The translations under genes were made by a program, and so were the position numbers. The notes under the pieces were generated by a model that was given only the letters and a program-made list of their open reading frames with translations, did not search any database and was not told where the DNA came from. From positions 42,624 to 106,623 of the forward strand of contig DAICZS010000003.1 in the NCBI GenBank assembly GCA_027311025.1: a DNA stretch of 64,000 nucleotides. Reading direction: 5' to 3'. This DNA comes from Ferrovaceae bacterium (GTDB lineage Bacteria; Pseudomonadota; Gammaproteobacteria; Burkholderiales; Ferrovaceae). Below are positions 47,921 through 58,931 of the stretch, piece after piece (the first letter of the stretch is position 1; the number at the start of each line of letters is the position of its first letter).

Positions 47921-49116
47921 TGACACGACAGCTGCTGACCCTGCTGGGCGCCACTGGCACCATTGGCTGCAACACCCTCGAAGTGGTGGCCCTGCATCCC
48001 GAACGCTATGGCGTATTCGCCCTGACGGCGCACCGCAACGTGGAGAAGCTGGCACAACAATGCCGACGGTTTGCGCCACGGGTTGCCGTGGTGGATCATG
48101 CGGCGGACGCCGAACGCCTGCGCCTGTTGCTGACGGTTCCCGGGACGCCCCTGGAGACCGAGATTCTGTACGGCCCCGACGCCTTGTGCCAGGTGGCTGC
48201 CGCGCCTGAAGCGGCCATCGTCATGGCGGCCATCGTCGGCGCCGCGGGCCTCGCACCCACCCTGGCGGCCGCGCGCGCGGGCAAGCGCATCCTGTTGGCC
48301 AACAAGGAAGCCCTGGTGATGTCCGGAGCGCTCCTGATGGATGCCGTGCGTGCAAGTGGTGCAGCCCTGTTGCCGGTGGACAGCGAACATAACGCGGTAT
48401 TCCAGTCGCTGCCCCACCACTATTCCCGGCAACTGGCCATTGCCGGCGTCAGCCGCATTACCCTCACCGCTTCGGGGGGGCCGTTTCTGCACCGCGCCCT
48501 CTCCGACCTGGCCCGGGTCACTCCCGAAGAAGCGTGCAAGCACCCCAACTGGGTGATGGGGCGCAAGATTTCCGTGGACTCGGCCACCATGATGAACAAG
48601 GGTCTCGAGCTGATCGAGGCGTGCTGGCTGTTTGAAGCGCAACCCGAACAGGTGGACATCGTCATCCATCCGGAAAGCATCGTCCATTCCATGGTAGCTT
48701 ATGTGGACGGGTCGGTGATTGCACAGCTGGGTTGCCCCGACATGCGCACCCCCATCGCCTACGCGCTGGCCTTTCCCGAGCGGATTGCCTCCGGGGTTCC
48801 TGCACTGGACCTGCCCGCAGTGGGCGCGCTGCATTTCCAGGCCCTCGACCTGCAGCGCTTTCCGGCCGTCTCCCTGGCCTACCGCGCCATCCGTACCGGA
48901 GGCACGGCACCGGCCATTTTGAATGCCGCCAATGAAGTGGCCGTGGCTGCCTTTCTGGAGGGACACATGCGTTTTGACCAGATTCCAGCGCTGATTGCCA
49001 GGGTCATGGATGCGTTGTCCCCCGAGCCGGGTGACACGCTGGCCGGGGTGCTGGAGGCCGATGCCCGAAGTCGCGCCTGTGCCGCCGCGCTGATCCGGGA
49101 GCAGGCGCTGCCATGA
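47920..49116 (+). CDS. dxr: 1-deoxy-D-xylulose 5-phosphate reductoisomerase (Dxr)
   Basis: Dxr converts DXP to MEP in the non-mevalonate isoprenoid pathway, feeding UppS upstream. In 398 residues the NADPH loop reads [15 protein letters not shown] (most homologues have GSTGSIG, a mild change). The metal/substrate motifs [20 protein letters not shown] and [20 protein letters not shown] are intact, as is the late [12 protein letters not shown]. It begins within the cdsA stop and overlaps rseP by ATGA. Confidence 0.95.
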   Translation: MTRQLLTLLGATGTIGCNTLEVVALHPERYGVFALTAHRNVEKLAQQCRRFAPRVAVVDHAADAERLRLLLTVPGTPLETEILYGPDALCQVAAAPEAAIVMAAIVGAAGLAPTLAAARAGKRILLANKEALVMSGALLMDAVRASGAALLPVDSEHNAVFQSLPHHYSRQLAIAGVSRITLTASGGPFLHRALSDLARVTPEEACKHPNWVMGRKISVDSATMMNKGLELIEACWLFEAQPEQVDIVIHPESIVHSMVAYVDGSVIAQLGCPDMRTPIAYALAFPERIASGVPALDLPAVGALHFQALDLQRFPAVSLAYRAIRTGGTAPAILNAANEVAVAAFLEGHMRFDQIPALIARVMDALSPEPGDTLAGVLEADARSRACAAALIREQALP

Positions 49117-50492
49117 CCCTGTTCGGCAACAGCGTGCAAACGGTGCTGGCTTTTCTGGGGGCGCTGCTGCTGCTCATCCTGGTGCACGAATGGGGGCACT
49201 TCTGGGTGGCGCGTCGGGCAGGGGTCAAGGTGCTGCGCTTTTCCATCGGCTTTGGAAAGCCGCTGTGGCTGACCCGGCGCGGGCCGGACCAGACCGAATG
49301 GGTGATTGGGGCCCTCCCGCTGGGCGGTTATGTGCGCATGCTCGACGAGCGCGAGGGGTTCGTTGCTCCGGAAGAGCGGTCGCGTGCTTTCAACCGCCAG
49401 TCCCTGGCGCGTCGGTTTGCCATTGTCATCGCCGGGCCGCTTGCCAATTTCATCCTGGCTTTCCTGATTTACTGTGGACTTTATCTGTACGGCGTACCGG
49501 GGCTTGTGCCCTATGTGGATGAGCCGCCGCCCGGCACCCTGGCGGCCAGCGCCGGCTTTCAGGCGGGCGAGCAGATTGTCCAGGTCAACCGCAACCCCGT
49601 GGCGACCTGGAATGAAGTGCAGTTGCTGCTCATTGATCAGGCCCTGGAGCGCGGGCGCCTCGAGATCGAAACCCGCGACAGTGCCGGACACATTGCCGTG
49701 CGCGGGCTGGACCTGTCCGGGCTGCAGGTGGAACAGCGGGACGCCGACCTGCTCGACCAGATCGGCCTCAAGCCCTGGGATTTTCCCATCCCTCCCGAGG
49801 CCGGACGGGTACTTGCCGACGGCCCTGCCGGAAAGGCCGGTCTGCAGGCGGGCGACCGCATCCTGGAGGTCAACGGTGCGCCGTTACCCTCCTGGCAGGC
49901 GTTGGTGAAGATCATTCGCGCCAGCGCCGGGCGCCCCCTCGCCCTGACCCTGGAGCGACAGGGGGCCACCCGGGTCATTACCCTCACACCCCAGGCTGAA
50001 CCCGGCGAGCAGGGAGGGCTGGTGGGCAAGATCGGCGTGTCGCCCCGGCTTTCGCCAGAGATCAATGCGCGCTTCTGGCGCACGGTGCGCGAGGGGCCGG
50101 TGACGGCATTGCAGCATGCTGCCAGCAAGACCTGGGAAGTGACCCGGCTGACGTTCAAGACCTTTGGCGCCATGGTGGTGGGTGAGGCGTCCTGGAAAAA
50201 CGTGGGCGGCCCCATCCAGATTGCCGACTACGCCGGGCAGTCTGCGCGCATGGGGGTCATTCCCTACCTCACCTTCATTGCGTTGATCAGCATCAGCCTG
50301 GGCGCGCTCAATCTGTTGCCAGTACCCTTATTGGACGGAGGTCATTTGATGTATTATGTTGTCGAATTGATCAAGGGAAGCCCCGTTTCCGATCGTACGC
50401 TGGCGTTGACGCAACGGGTAGGTTTGATGCTTCTGACCGCCCTGATGGGATTTGCAATTTATAACGATATTCAACGTCTGCTAACCAACTGA
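49113..50492 (+). CDS. rseP: RIP metalloprotease RseP
   Basis: RseP is the site-2 intramembrane zinc protease that cuts RseA in the sigma-E stress response and clears signal peptides. The 459 residues contain HEWGH in the first span (His25, Glu26, His29), two PDZ domains (around [20 protein letters not shown] and [20 protein letters not shown]) and the second catalytic segment [20 protein letters not shown] near the end. It sits just before bamA, a target of the stress response in relatives. Confidence 0.95.
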   Translation: MTLFGNSVQTVLAFLGALLLLILVHEWGHFWVARRAGVKVLRFSIGFGKPLWLTRRGPDQTEWVIGALPLGGYVRMLDEREGFVAPEERSRAFNRQSLARRFAIVIAGPLANFILAFLIYCGLYLYGVPGLVPYVDEPPPGTLAASAGFQAGEQIVQVNRNPVATWNEVQLLLIDQALERGRLEIETRDSAGHIAVRGLDLSGLQVEQRDADLLDQIGLKPWDFPIPPEAGRVLADGPAGKAGLQAGDRILEVNGAPLPSWQALVKIIRASAGRPLALTLERQGATRVITLTPQAEPGEQGGLVGKIGVSPRLSPEINARFWRTVREGPVTALQHAASKTWEVTRLTFKTFGAMVVGEASWKNVGGPIQIADYAGQSARMGVIPYLTFIALISISLGALNLLPVPLLDGGHLMYYVVELIKGSPVSDRTLALTQRVGLMLLTALMGFAIYNDIQRLLTN

Positions 50493-50500
50493 TCGGGTCC

Positions 50501-52792
50501 ATGACAATTCGCACGTTTCTTGCCATGTGCTGTGTGCTGTTGAGCACAGCCGCCTGGGCCCTCTCTCCCTTCACCATCCGGGACATCCGGGTTGAAGGCG
50601 CGCAACGCATCGAAGCCGGTACGATCTTCAGCTACCTGCCACTCAAGGTGGGCGACACCGTCACCAATGAAAAGGCCAGCGCGGCCGTCAAGTCACTGTA
50701 TGACACGGGCTTTTTTGCCGATGTCCGGCTCGAGTCCGATGGGGATGTCCTGGTGGTGGTGGTGCAGGAGCGCCCTTCCATTGCGCGTATCGACATCAAC
50801 GGCAGCAAGGCTTTCAGCAAGGACCAGTTGAAGGACGCCCTGAAGTCCATCGGCATTGCCGAATCCCGCATCTACGACAAATCCCTGCTCGACAAGGCCG
50901 AGAAAGAGTTGAAGCGCCAGTATCTGGGCAAGGGCAAGTACTCGGCCCAGGTGACGACGACCGTGACGCCGATGCCGCGTAATCGCGTGGCGCTGACCTT
51001 CAACATCGTTGAAGGGGAAGTGGCCCACATTCGCGAAATCAACATCGTGGGCGCCACGGCTTTCCCCGAAAAGGTCCTGTTGGACCAGTTGCAGCTCAAC
51101 GTTCCCAACTGGTTGTCCTGGTACACCAAAAACGACCAGTACTCCAAGCAAAAACTGTCGGGTGACCTCGAAACCCTGCGGTCCTATTACCAGGATCGCG
51201 GCTATCTGGAATTTGCGGTGGAATCCACCCAGGTCTCCATTTCCCCAGACAAGCAGGACATCTACATCACCATCAACATCCATGAGGGTGAGCCGTACAA
51301 GGTTTCCGACGTCAAGCTGGCCGGACAGTTCGTGGTGCCCGAGGAGGAGCTGAAAAAGCTGCTCAAGCTCAAGGCGGGCGACACCTTCTCGCGTGAAAAG
51401 GTCACCTCGTCCAGCAAGGCCATCTCGGACCGCCTGGCCAACGAGGGCTATTCCTTTGCCAACATCAATGCCAATCCGGATATCAACAAGGACAACCACA
51501 CCGCGTCCTTTACCTTCGTGGTGGATCCGGGGCGCCGGGTCTATGTGCGGCACGTGAACATCTACGGCAACACCACCACGCGCGATGAAGTCATCCGGCG
51601 TGAAGTGCGTCAGCTGGAAGGCGGCTGGTATTCCATCGAGCGGGTCAACCGCTCCAAGGAGCGTATCGACCGCCTGGGTTTCTTTTCGGAGGTCACGGTG
51701 GACAGCCCACCTGTCCCTGGCACCACGGACCAGGTGGACGTCAATTTTACGGTGGTGGAGCGTCAGACCGGACAGATCCAGGTGGGTGCCGGCTACTCCT
51801 CTGCAGAAAAAGTGGTGCTCAGTGCCGGCATCAGCCAAAACAATCTGTTCGGCAGTGGCAACTCGCTGTCGCTCAACGTCAATTCTGGCGAAATCACCCG
51901 GACTTACGCCCTCACGTACTTCAACCCCTATTGGACGGACGAAGGCATTGGGCGTTCCTGGAGCGTCTATGACAGGACCATGAACACCACCCTGCTCACG
52001 GGGGTCAGTCCCTACATGACGCGCACCATCGGGACCGACATGCACCTCAGCGTGCCGGTAAGTGAAACCAACTCCTATTCGGTGGGCCTGGGTGTTGAAT
52101 CCACGGCCATCACGGTGGTGAGCGACAGCCCCATCCAGTACCTCAACTTCGTGGACCAGTTTGGTGATACCGCCAAGACCCTCAAGGCGGACGTGGGCTT
52201 TTCCCGGGACAGCCGGGACAGCGTCATTTACCCCATGAAGGGGCTCAACCAGCGCTATAGCCTGGAAGTGGGTCTGCCAGGTGCCGATCTCAAATATTAC
52301 CGGGCCACGATGAATGCCCAGTGGCTCAATCCCGTCACGAGTGACACCACGATGTCGTTTTCCAGCCAGTTGGGTTATGGTAATGGGTACGCGGGCATGC
52401 CCCTGCCGTTCTTCAAAAACTTTTTTGCCGGTGGCGTGGATTCGGTGCGGGGTTACTTTACCGGCAGTCTGGGCCCCCATACCTTTGACATGGTGGGCAA
52501 CACGCTCAACCTTGGGGGGAATAAAATGCTTACGGGTAGCGCAGAGTACCTGTTTCCCATGCCCGGCTTGAAAAACGATCACTCCTTCCGCTTGAGCACG
52601 TTTTTCGACGCCGGCAATGTGTTCGGGGCAGGCGAGGCAATTTCCCCCAGCCAGTTTCGCTATTCGGCAGGGATGGCGCTGTCCTGGTATTCCCCCATGG
52701 GGCCGCTCAAGTTCAGCTATGCCGTTCCCATTCGTGCGCAACCGTTGGATAATATCGAGCGGTTGCAATTTCAGATGGGCAGCACCTTTTAA
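50501..52792 (+). CDS. bamA: Outer membrane protein assembly factor BamA
   Basis: BamA is the central pore of the machine that inserts beta-barrels into the outer membrane. The 763-residue precursor has a signal peptide (TFLAMCCVLLSTAAWA), then five POTRA domains (first FTIRDIRVEGAQRIEAGTIF, last RVYVRHVNIYGNTTTRDEVI), and a 16-strand barrel with GGVDSVRGYFTGSLGP, the conserved loop-6 RGY motif. It ends in the outer-membrane signature FQMGSTF with terminal Phe. It is 8 bases after rseP and 12 before skp. Confidence 0.97.
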   Translation: MTIRTFLAMCCVLLSTAAWALSPFTIRDIRVEGAQRIEAGTIFSYLPLKVGDTVTNEKASAAVKSLYDTGFFADVRLESDGDVLVVVVQERPSIARIDINGSKAFSKDQLKDALKSIGIAESRIYDKSLLDKAEKELKRQYLGKGKYSAQVTTTVTPMPRNRVALTFNIVEGEVAHIREINIVGATAFPEKVLLDQLQLNVPNWLSWYTKNDQYSKQKLSGDLETLRSYYQDRGYLEFAVESTQVSISPDKQDIYITINIHEGEPYKVSDVKLAGQFVVPEEELKKLLKLKAGDTFSREKVTSSSKAISDRLANEGYSFANINANPDINKDNHTASFTFVVDPGRRVYVRHVNIYGNTTTRDEVIRREVRQLEGGWYSIERVNRSKERIDRLGFFSEVTVDSPPVPGTTDQVDVNFTVVERQTGQIQVGAGYSSAEKVVLSAGISQNNLFGSGNSLSLNVNSGEITRTYALTYFNPYWTDEGIGRSWSVYDRTMNTTLLTGVSPYMTRTIGTDMHLSVPVSETNSYSVGLGVESTAITVVSDSPIQYLNFVDQFGDTAKTLKADVGFSRDSRDSVIYPMKGLNQRYSLEVGLPGADLKYYRATMNAQWLNPVTSDTTMSFSSQLGYGNGYAGMPLPFFKNFFAGGVDSVRGYFTGSLGPHTFDMVGNTLNLGGNKMLTGSAEYLFPMPGLKNDHSFRLSTFFDAGNVFGAGEAISPSQFRYSAGMALSWYSPMGPLKFSYAVPIRAQPLDNIERLQFQMGSTF

Positions 52793-52804
52793 GCGAGCAT
52801 TGAC

Positions 52805-53302
52805 ATGAAATCTTTCAAATTTTTGGTTCTTGTGATGGGTTTTCTGGCCTTGACGCCTGTGCTGGGCGCCGACCTCAAACTGGGCTGGATCAATATCGAA
52901 CGCATTTTCCGCGAGGCAGGGCCGGCACAGAAAGCCACCAAGAAGCTGGAGAAGGAATTTGACAAGCGCCAGAGCGACATCCAGAAAATCGGCAAGCAGA
53001 TGTCTGACCTGCAAACCCAGCTGGATAAGGAAGGCATGACCATGAGCGAAAGCGACCGCGCCCGGAAGGAGCGTGAACTGGCCAACCTCAATCGTGATTT
53101 TCAGCGTATGCAGCGTGAGTTTCGCGAGGATCTCAACACGCGGCGCAATGAGGAGTTTGCCAGCATCCAGGAGCGCGCCAACAAGGTTATCCGTGAAATT
53201 GCCGAGTCCGAGAAGTATGACCTGATTCTCACGGATGCCATCTATGCCAGCCCCAAAATCGACATTACGGACAAGGTCTTGAAGGCTCTGGCCGACAAGT
53301 AA
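52805..53302 (+). CDS. skp: Periplasmic chaperone Skp (OmpH family)
   Basis: Skp holds unfolded outer-membrane proteins on the way to BamA. The 165-residue precursor has a signal peptide (SFKFLVLVMGFLALTPVLGA) and the OmpH core beginning LKLGWINIERIFREAGPAQK. A long charged coiled-coil region (about 38-125) forms the tentacles, followed by the closing YDLILTDAIYASPKIDITD. It lies between bamA and lpxD, the widely kept order. Confidence 0.93.
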   Translation: MKSFKFLVLVMGFLALTPVLGADLKLGWINIERIFREAGPAQKATKKLEKEFDKRQSDIQKIGKQMSDLQTQLDKEGMTMSESDRARKERELANLNRDFQRMQREFREDLNTRRNEEFASIQERANKVIREIAESEKYDLILTDAIYASPKIDITDKVLKALADK

Positions 53303-53317
53303 CCTCCGTGCCCTTCG

Positions 53318-54358
53318 TTGGAAGCCACCCAACCCTATTCCTTACAGGACCTCGCCGATGCATGCGGCGGCGAGGTGGTGGGTGACGCCCAAACCCTGAT
53401 CCGCGGCATTGGTACCCTGGAGCAGGCGGGTCCCGGAGAAATCACGTTTCTTACCAACACCCTGTACCGCGACCTGTTGTCCAGAACACGGGCGGCAGCG
53501 GTGATCCTGGGGCCCTCCGACCGCCACGCCACGGCCTTGCCGCGCATCGTTTCAGACAACCCTTACGCCTGTTACGCCCGCATTGCCCAGCGGCTGTTCC
53601 CTTTCCCCAAAGCCGTTGCGGGGGTGCATCCCAGCGCCATCATCGATCCTGCGGCAAGGATTGCCGCCAGTGCCAGCATCGGTCCGCAGGTCACCATCGG
53701 TGCAGGTGCCGTGGTGGGCGAGGGGGTTGTGATCGGAGCAGGCTGCGTGCTGGGAGCGCACGTGGTGCTGGGAGAGGGCTGCTGGCTGTATCCGCGTGTG
53801 GTCATCTACGCCGGATGTGAAGTGGGTGCGCGCTGCATCCTGCATTCGGGTGTGGTGCTGGGCGCCGACGGTTTTGGCATGGCCCGCGACCAGGAGGGTT
53901 GGGTGAAAATTCCCCAGATTGGTCGCGTGCTGATCGGCGCTGATGTGGAAATTGGCGCCAACACCACGGTGGACCGGGGTGCCATTGAGGACACGGTCAT
54001 CGAGGAAGGGGTCAAGCTCGACAACCAGATCCAGATTGCCCATAACTGCCGCATTGGCGCCCATACGGTCATCGCGGGTTGCACCGGCATCTCCGGCAGT
54101 ACCCGGATTGGGCGCTACTGCCGCATCGGCGGCGGGGTGGGCATGGTGGGCCATCTGGCGGTGTGCGATGGGGTCACGGTGTCAGGGTTTTCCCTGATCA
54201 CGAAATCCATTACCCAGCCTGGGGTTTACACCTCATCCATTCCAAGCCAGCCACATCGTATCTGGATGGAAACGCTGGCCAACCTGCGCGCATTGCCTCA
54301 GTGGGTGAAAAAGCTGAGAGCACTCGAGCAGGACATACAAAAATTGAAGGAGGAGTAG
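53318..54358 (+). CDS. lpxD: UDP-3-O-acylglucosamine N-acyltransferase (LpxD)
   Basis: LpxD adds the second acyl chain to the lipid A precursor from acyl-ACP. The 346 residues have the N-terminal uridine-binding domain ([32 protein letters not shown]), a left-handed beta-helix of hexapeptides, and the catalytic His block [19 protein letters not shown]-terminal helix with a charged end ([15 protein letters not shown]) closes it. The only start fitting the family N-terminus is TTG 53318; no ATG occurs near it and no Shine-Dalgarno site is seen, so translation may be weak or coupled to skp 15 bases upstream. Confidence 0.94.
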   Translation: MEATQPYSLQDLADACGGEVVGDAQTLIRGIGTLEQAGPGEITFLTNTLYRDLLSRTRAAAVILGPSDRHATALPRIVSDNPYACYARIAQRLFPFPKAVAGVHPSAIIDPAARIAASASIGPQVTIGAGAVVGEGVVIGAGCVLGAHVVLGEGCWLYPRVVIYAGCEVGARCILHSGVVLGADGFGMARDQEGWVKIPQIGRVLIGADVEIGANTTVDRGAIEDTVIEEGVKLDNQIQIAHNCRIGAHTVIAGCTGISGSTRIGRYCRIGGGVGMVGHLAVCDGVTVSGFSLITKSITQPGVYTSSIPSQPHRIWMETLANLRALPQWVKKLRALEQDIQKLKEE

Positions 54359-54360
54359 TC

Positions 54361-54810
54361 ATGGCGGGTATGGACATCAATGAAATCATGAAATATCTGC
54401 CGCATCGGTATCCATTCCTGCTGGTGGACCGGGTTCTGGAGGTGATTCCGGGGCAGACCATCACGGCCATCAAGAACGTCAGCATGAACGAGGAGTTTTT
54501 CCAGGGGCATTTCCCCGTGCATCCGGTCATGCCTGGGGTGCTGATCATCGAGGCCCTGGCCCAGGCTGCGGCACTGTTGACGTTCAAGACCGAAGACGTC
54601 AAGCCGGACGGCAAGATCGTCACTTACTTCGTGGGCATCGACAAGGCGCGCTTCAGAAGCCCGGTCTTTCCTGGAGACCAGTTGATGCTGCATGCCAAGC
54701 TGTTGCGCCAGTCCTATCGGGTGTGGAAGTTTGCAACCCAGGCCACCGTCAACGGACAGGTGGTGACGGAGGCCGAGTTGCTGTGTACGGAAAAAGTGCT
54801 TGAAGCATGA
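54361..54810 (+). CDS. fabZ: 3-hydroxyacyl-ACP dehydratase (FabZ)
   Basis: FabZ dehydrates 3-hydroxyacyl-ACP in fatty-acid synthesis and competes with LpxA/LpxD for the same substrates. The ORF track starts in lpxD; ATG 54361, 2 bases after the lpxD stop and behind AAGGAGGAG, gives 149 residues. The hot-dog fold motifs are [35 protein letters not shown] (catalytic His and Glu) and [14 protein letters not shown]. Its stop overlaps lpxA by ATGA. Confidence 0.97.
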   Translation: MAGMDINEIMKYLPHRYPFLLVDRVLEVIPGQTITAIKNVSMNEEFFQGHFPVHPVMPGVLIIEALAQAAALLTFKTEDVKPDGKIVTYFVGIDKARFRSPVFPGDQLMLHAKLLRQSYRVWKFATQATVNGQVVTEAELLCTEKVLEA

Positions 54811-55577
54811 TCCATCCCAGCGCCATCATCCATCCAGGGGCCGAGCTTGCCAGTGACGTGACCGTCGGTGCTTATGCCATCATCGGCCCCCAGGTCCGCA
54901 TTGGCCCAGGGACCACCGTGGGCGATCATGTCAGCATTACCGGGCGCACCACCATCGGTGCGCGCAACCGCATCTACGGGTTCTGCGTGCTGGGGGGCGA
55001 TCCCCAGGACAAGAAATACCACGGTGAAAACACCGCCCTCGAGATCGGCGACGACAATACTATCCGCGAGTTCTGCACCTTCAACATCGGTACGGAAGAC
55101 GATGCGGGGGTGACGCGTCTGGGCAACCATAACTGGATCATGGCTTATGTGCATCTGGCCCATGACTGTCAGGTGGGAAACCATACCACGTTTGCCAATC
55201 ATGCCACCCTTGCAGGCCATGTCCATGTGGGTGACTGGACCATCCTCGGCGGCTTCGTCGGCGTGCATCAATTCGTTCGGGTGGGCGCGCACAGTTTTCT
55301 CGGCATCTCGGCCGTCATCACCCAGGACGTCCCTCCTTTCGTCATGGTGGCGGGCCATCCTGCGGGCCCTCATGGCATCAACAGCGAAGGGCTGCGTCGC
55401 CGGGGGTTTACCGCAGAGGAAATCGCCGCCATCAAGCAGGCCTATCGCAAGCTCTACCGTTCCGGGCTGAGTCTTGAGGAGGCCCGTGGCGAGATTGCCG
55501 TGATTGCGCGACAGCATCCGCACGTGCAGGAAATGCTGGACTTCCTCGCGCACTCCAGCCGCGGTATCGTGCGCTGA
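54807..55577 (+). CDS. lpxA: UDP-N-acetylglucosamine acyltransferase (LpxA)
   Basis: LpxA performs the first acyl transfer of lipid A synthesis. The 256 residues show the hexapeptide helix from [20 protein letters not shown] onward, the catalytic segment [20 protein letters not shown] (His) and the ruler/product region [19 protein letters not shown]. The C-terminal helical part begins [17 protein letters not shown]. It overlaps fabZ and is 2 bases before lpxB. Confidence 0.97.
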   Translation: MIHPSAIIHPGAELASDVTVGAYAIIGPQVRIGPGTTVGDHVSITGRTTIGARNRIYGFCVLGGDPQDKKYHGENTALEIGDDNTIREFCTFNIGTEDDAGVTRLGNHNWIMAYVHLAHDCQVGNHTTFANHATLAGHVHVGDWTILGGFVGVHQFVRVGAHSFLGISAVITQDVPPFVMVAGHPAGPHGINSEGLRRRGFTAEEIAAIKQAYRKLYRSGLSLEEARGEIAVIARQHPHVQEMLDFLAHSSRGIVR

Positions 55578-55579
55578 CC

Positions 55580-56719
55580 ATGCGCATCGGCGTGGTGGCT
55601 GGTGAAGCATCAGGCGACGCACTGGGAGCAACCCTGATTGAAGCGGTACGGATGCGTTATCCCGATGCCGTGTTTGAAGGCATCGCCGGGCCGCGCATGC
55701 AGGCACTGGGAGCCCGCTCCCTCTTTCCCATGGAGACACTGTCCGTGCGCGGTTATCTGGAAGTCCTGCGCGCATTGCCAACCCTCCTGTCGATTCGAAG
55801 GCAACTGATCCGGCATTTTCTGGCATCCCCTCCCGATCTGTTCGTCGGCATCGATGCCCCCGACTTCAACCTCACCCTGGAAAAGCGGCTCAAACGCGCC
55901 GGCATTCCCACCTTGCAGATGGTGGCCCCGACCGTCTGGGCCTGGCGTGCCAATCGCCTGCCGGCCATTCGGGAGGCGGTGGCGGGCGTGCTTTCCATCT
56001 TTCCCTTCGAGCGCCCCATTTTTGAACAGGCCGGCATTCCCATCACGGACATCGGGCATCCGCTGGCGCAGCAAATTCCCGAAGCGGTGGATCATGCCGC
56101 GGCCCGCCAGAATCTGGCGCTGGGAGATGCGTCGCCGGTGGTGGCCCTGCTGCCCGGCAGCCGCATCTCCGAACTGGACTATCACGCCCAGTTGTTTGTG
56201 GATACTGCGGTGTTGTTGCAGCGGCGCTTTCCCCGGGCCCGTTTTCTCGTGCCGCTCGTCAACCGTCACACGCGCGAGCAGTTTGAGCAGGTGCTGCAGC
56301 ACGCAGCGCAGCCGCCCGATGTGGTGTTGTTGGAGGGCCGGGCGCAGGAAGCGCTTGCTGCAGCCGACGTGGCGCTGGTGGCCTCAGGCACGGCCACCCT
56401 GGAGGCGGCCCTGTTGAAATGTCCCATGGTCATCACCTACCGCCTTTCCGCCCTGACGGCCTGGCTGGTTCGACAACGCGCCACGGCGCGGTTTTTCGGA
56501 TTGCCCAACATCATCCTGGACGAGGCCGTGGTGCCCGAGGTGATTCAGGAGGCGGCCACCCCCGAGAACCTCGCCGGGCGCCTGGCCGCACTTCTGGACG
56601 ATCCGGCCGCACGCGGGGCCATGGTGCAGTCCTTCGAGCGCCTGCATCGCCTGCTGCGGGCCGACTCGCACCAGGGCATTCTGAAGGGCATTGCTCAGGC
56701 CCTGCCGCATGCGCCCTGA
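55580..56719 (+). CDS. lpxB: Lipid A disaccharide synthase (LpxB)
   Basis: LpxB joins UDP-diacylglucosamine and lipid X to form the lipid A disaccharide at the inner membrane. The 379-residue GT-B enzyme starts [16 protein letters not shown] and has [40 protein letters not shown] and the donor-site block [19 protein letters not shown]. The end overlaps rnhB by 11 bases. With LpxC, LpxD, LpxA and LpxL this gives five lipid A steps in the window; LpxH and LpxK are not here. Confidence 0.96.
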   Translation: MRIGVVAGEASGDALGATLIEAVRMRYPDAVFEGIAGPRMQALGARSLFPMETLSVRGYLEVLRALPTLLSIRRQLIRHFLASPPDLFVGIDAPDFNLTLEKRLKRAGIPTLQMVAPTVWAWRANRLPAIREAVAGVLSIFPFERPIFEQAGIPITDIGHPLAQQIPEAVDHAAARQNLALGDASPVVALLPGSRISELDYHAQLFVDTAVLLQRRFPRARFLVPLVNRHTREQFEQVLQHAAQPPDVVLLEGRAQEALAAADVALVASGTATLEAALLKCPMVITYRLSALTAWLVRQRATARFFGLPNIILDEAVVPEVIQEAATPENLAGRLAALLDDPAARGAMVQSFERLHRLLRADSHQGILKGIAQALPHAP

Positions 56720-57323
56720 CCGCCTGATCCGCCCGGGCCAGTCCCTCGATTTTCCAGAAGGGCTGCTGTGCGGCGTGGACGAGGCAGGGCGCGGTCCGAT
56801 TGCCGGCCCCGTGACCGCTGCTGCCGTGATCCTGCATCCTGATTGCCCCATTCCCGGCCTGGATGATTCCAAGAAATTGAGCGCGGTAACACGTGATGCC
56901 CTGGAAGGGCTCATCAAGGCCCGGGTGCTGGCATGGTCCACGGCCTGTGCCAGTGTTGCCGAAATCGATGCCCTCAATATCCTGCAAGCCACGTTGCTGG
57001 CCATGCGCCGCGCCGTGGAGGGGCTCACGGTCCTGCCTGCGGTGGTGGCCGTGGATGGGCTCTACAGTCCGCGTCTCTCCGCCACAACCGTAGCCGTGGT
57101 GAAGGGCGATGCCCGGGTGGCCGCCATTTCAGCCGCCTCCATCCTGGCCAAGACCGAGCGTGATCGCCTCATGGCGGCATTGGGGCGTGAGTATCCCCAG
57201 TACCAGTTTGAACGCCACAAGGGCTATCCCACCGCACTGCACCTTGAAAGGCTGCGCGCGCATGGGGCCAGCCCCCACCACCGCCTGTCCTTTGCCCCCG
57301 TGAGCGCCATCCGATGCGCGTGA
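56709..57323 (+). CDS. rnhB: Ribonuclease HII (RnhB)
   Basis: RNase HII cuts RNA in RNA-DNA hybrids and removes single ribonucleotides from DNA. The 204 residues (ATG 56709) hold the first carboxylates in [20 protein letters not shown], the LDDSKKLS segment, [10 protein letters not shown]-type third carboxylate, and the [18 protein letters not shown] block. It follows lpxB as in E. coli and overlaps the next methyltransferase gene by 10 bases. Confidence 0.95.
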   Translation: MRPDRLIRPGQSLDFPEGLLCGVDEAGRGPIAGPVTAAAVILHPDCPIPGLDDSKKLSAVTRDALEGLIKARVLAWSTACASVAEIDALNILQATLLAMRRAVEGLTVLPAVVAVDGLYSPRLSATTVAVVKGDARVAAISAASILAKTERDRLMAALGREYPQYQFERHKGYPTALHLERLRAHGASPHHRLSFAPVSAIRCA

Positions 57324-58093
57324 TCCGTTCGCGCGACAACGCGCTCTTCAAGCAGTTTGCCAGCCTCGCGCATTCGTCGCGGCAGCGCCACAAGCTGGGG
57401 TTGACGGTACTGGATGGCGTGCATCTGGTGGCAGCTTATGGGGCCTCCCGGGGCGTACCCCACACGCTGCTGGCCAGCGAGAGTGGCCTCACCCACCCCG
57501 AGGTAGCCCGGCTGCTGGCAGGCGGCCTGCTGCCGCAACCCGTGGTGTTGAGCGATGCGCTGTTTGCCGAGTGCGCCGCAGTGCAGGCCCCGCAAGGAAT
57601 TGCCGCCATCATTGCCATTCCCGCTCCGGCACCGCCCGCAGGGCCCCTGGGCCCCTGCCTGATGCTGGAAGACATCCAGGATCCGGGCAACCTCGGCACC
57701 CTGCTGCGCTCGGCCGCTGCTGCAGGGGTGCCGCGCGCCTTTCTCTCGCCGGGTTGTGCCCTGGCCTGGGCGCCCCGCGTGCTGCGTGCCGGCATGGGGG
57801 CCCATTTCCTGATTGAACTCTACGAAGGGGTAAACCTGCCCAATCTGGCGCAGCGTTACGAAGGGCGCGTGCTCGGTGCTGCCCTGCACGGGGCCCGTTC
57901 CTGTTTTGAGGCGGATCTGCGGGGGACCGTGGCGCTCGTGATCGGCAACGAAGGTGCGGGAATTTCTGCCGACCTGCTGGCCCGGGTGCACGAACGCATC
58001 CATATTCCCATGGCGCCCGGGGTGGAGTCGCTCAACGCCGCGGTGGCAGGGTCGGTGCTGATGTTCGAGCGGATGCGCCAGTCGTCCTGCTAG
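57314..58093 (+). CDS. SpoU/TrmH-family RNA 2'-O-methyltransferase
   Basis: A SPOUT methyltransferase of 259 residues has an N-terminal substrate-binding part ([20 protein letters not shown]) and a C-terminal knot domain with the three SpoU motifs: [36 protein letters not shown] and [20 protein letters not shown]. The target (rRNA or tRNA) cannot be set from sequence, though RlmB-like rRNA methylation is plausible. It overlaps rnhB by 10 bases and its TAG stop shares a CTAG with the ppsR stop. Confidence 0.88.
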   Translation: MRVIRSRDNALFKQFASLAHSSRQRHKLGLTVLDGVHLVAAYGASRGVPHTLLASESGLTHPEVARLLAGGLLPQPVVLSDALFAECAAVQAPQGIAAIIAIPAPAPPAGPLGPCLMLEDIQDPGNLGTLLRSAAAAGVPRAFLSPGCALAWAPRVLRAGMGAHFLIELYEGVNLPNLAQRYEGRVLGAALHGARSCFEADLRGTVALVIGNEGAGISADLLARVHERIHIPMAPGVESLNAAVAGSVLMFERMRQSSC

Positions 58094-58908
58094 TACAGGT
58101 GCCGCGAAAGCCCCGTTTGGTGCAGGATGGTGGTGGACAGTTCCTCGATCGACATGTTGGTGGATTCCAGAAAGGGAATGCCGTGGGCGCGCAACATGGC
58201 TTCGGCGGCCTGGATTTCGTGACGACAGTTGGACAGGGCCGCGTAGCGGCTGTCAGGGCGGCGCTCGGAGCGAATCTGGTGCAGCCGCTCCGGCCGGATC
58301 GACAGCCCCCACAGTTTTTTCCGCCAGGGCAGCAAGGCCGACGGCAGTTGCTGTTTATCCAGGTCCTCGTGAATCAGGGGGTAGTTGGCCGCCTTGATGC
58401 CAAACTGCATGGCGAGATACAGGCTGGTGGGCGTCTTGCCGCAGCGTGACACGCCAACCAGGATGATCTCGGCTTCGTCCAGTCCGGCGCTGTTGACGCC
58501 GTCATCGTGGGCCATGCAGAAATTGATGGCATTGATGCGCTGGGTGTAGCTGTGCAGGTCTCCTGTGCCATGTGACTTGCCCACGGCGTGGGAGGAAGGG
58601 GTGCCCAATTCGGATTCCAGGGGGGCGATGAACGCCTCAAAGAAATCCAGGACCAGGGCATTGGCGGTCCTGATGATGCGCCGCACGGCATCGTCGATCA
58701 GGGTGCTGAACACGAGCGGGCGCTGATGATCTGCAGCGGCAGCAAGGTTGATGGCCGCAACGGCATCCCGGGCGCGCGCCTCGCTGTCCACGAAGGGCAT
58801 CGTATGGCGCTGGAATTGAACACCGTCAAACTGGGTGATCAGGCTTTGGCCCAGCATTTCGGCGGTGATCCCGGTACGATCGGAGACATAGAACACGCTT
58901 CGCTTCAT
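58090..58908 (-). CDS. ppsR: PEP synthase regulatory kinase/phosphorylase (PpsR, DUF299)
   Basis: PpsR both phosphorylates and dephosphorylates a threonine of PEP synthetase to switch it off and on. ATG 58908 (MKRSVFYVSDRTGITAEML) gives 272 residues; the ORF track adds 12. The P-loop IILVGVSRCGKTPTSLYLA is near residue 150, followed by the family block ANYPLIHEDL and LSIRPERLHQIRSERR. It faces away from ppsA, its substrate, with overlapping promoters in the 81-base gap, so the pair is clearly functional. Confidence 0.94.
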   Translation of the reverse strand: MKRSVFYVSDRTGITAEMLGQSLITQFDGVQFQRHTMPFVDSEARARDAVAAINLAAAADHQRPLVFSTLIDDAVRRIIRTANALVLDFFEAFIAPLESELGTPSSHAVGKSHGTGDLHSYTQRINAINFCMAHDDGVNSAGLDEAEIILVGVSRCGKTPTSLYLAMQFGIKAANYPLIHEDLDKQQLPSALLPWRKKLWGLSIRPERLHQIRSERRPDSRYAALSNCRHEIQAAEAMLRAHGIPFLESTNMSIEELSTTILHQTGLSRHLY

Positions 58909-58931
58909 GAAACTCACCAATTTCCAAAGGG

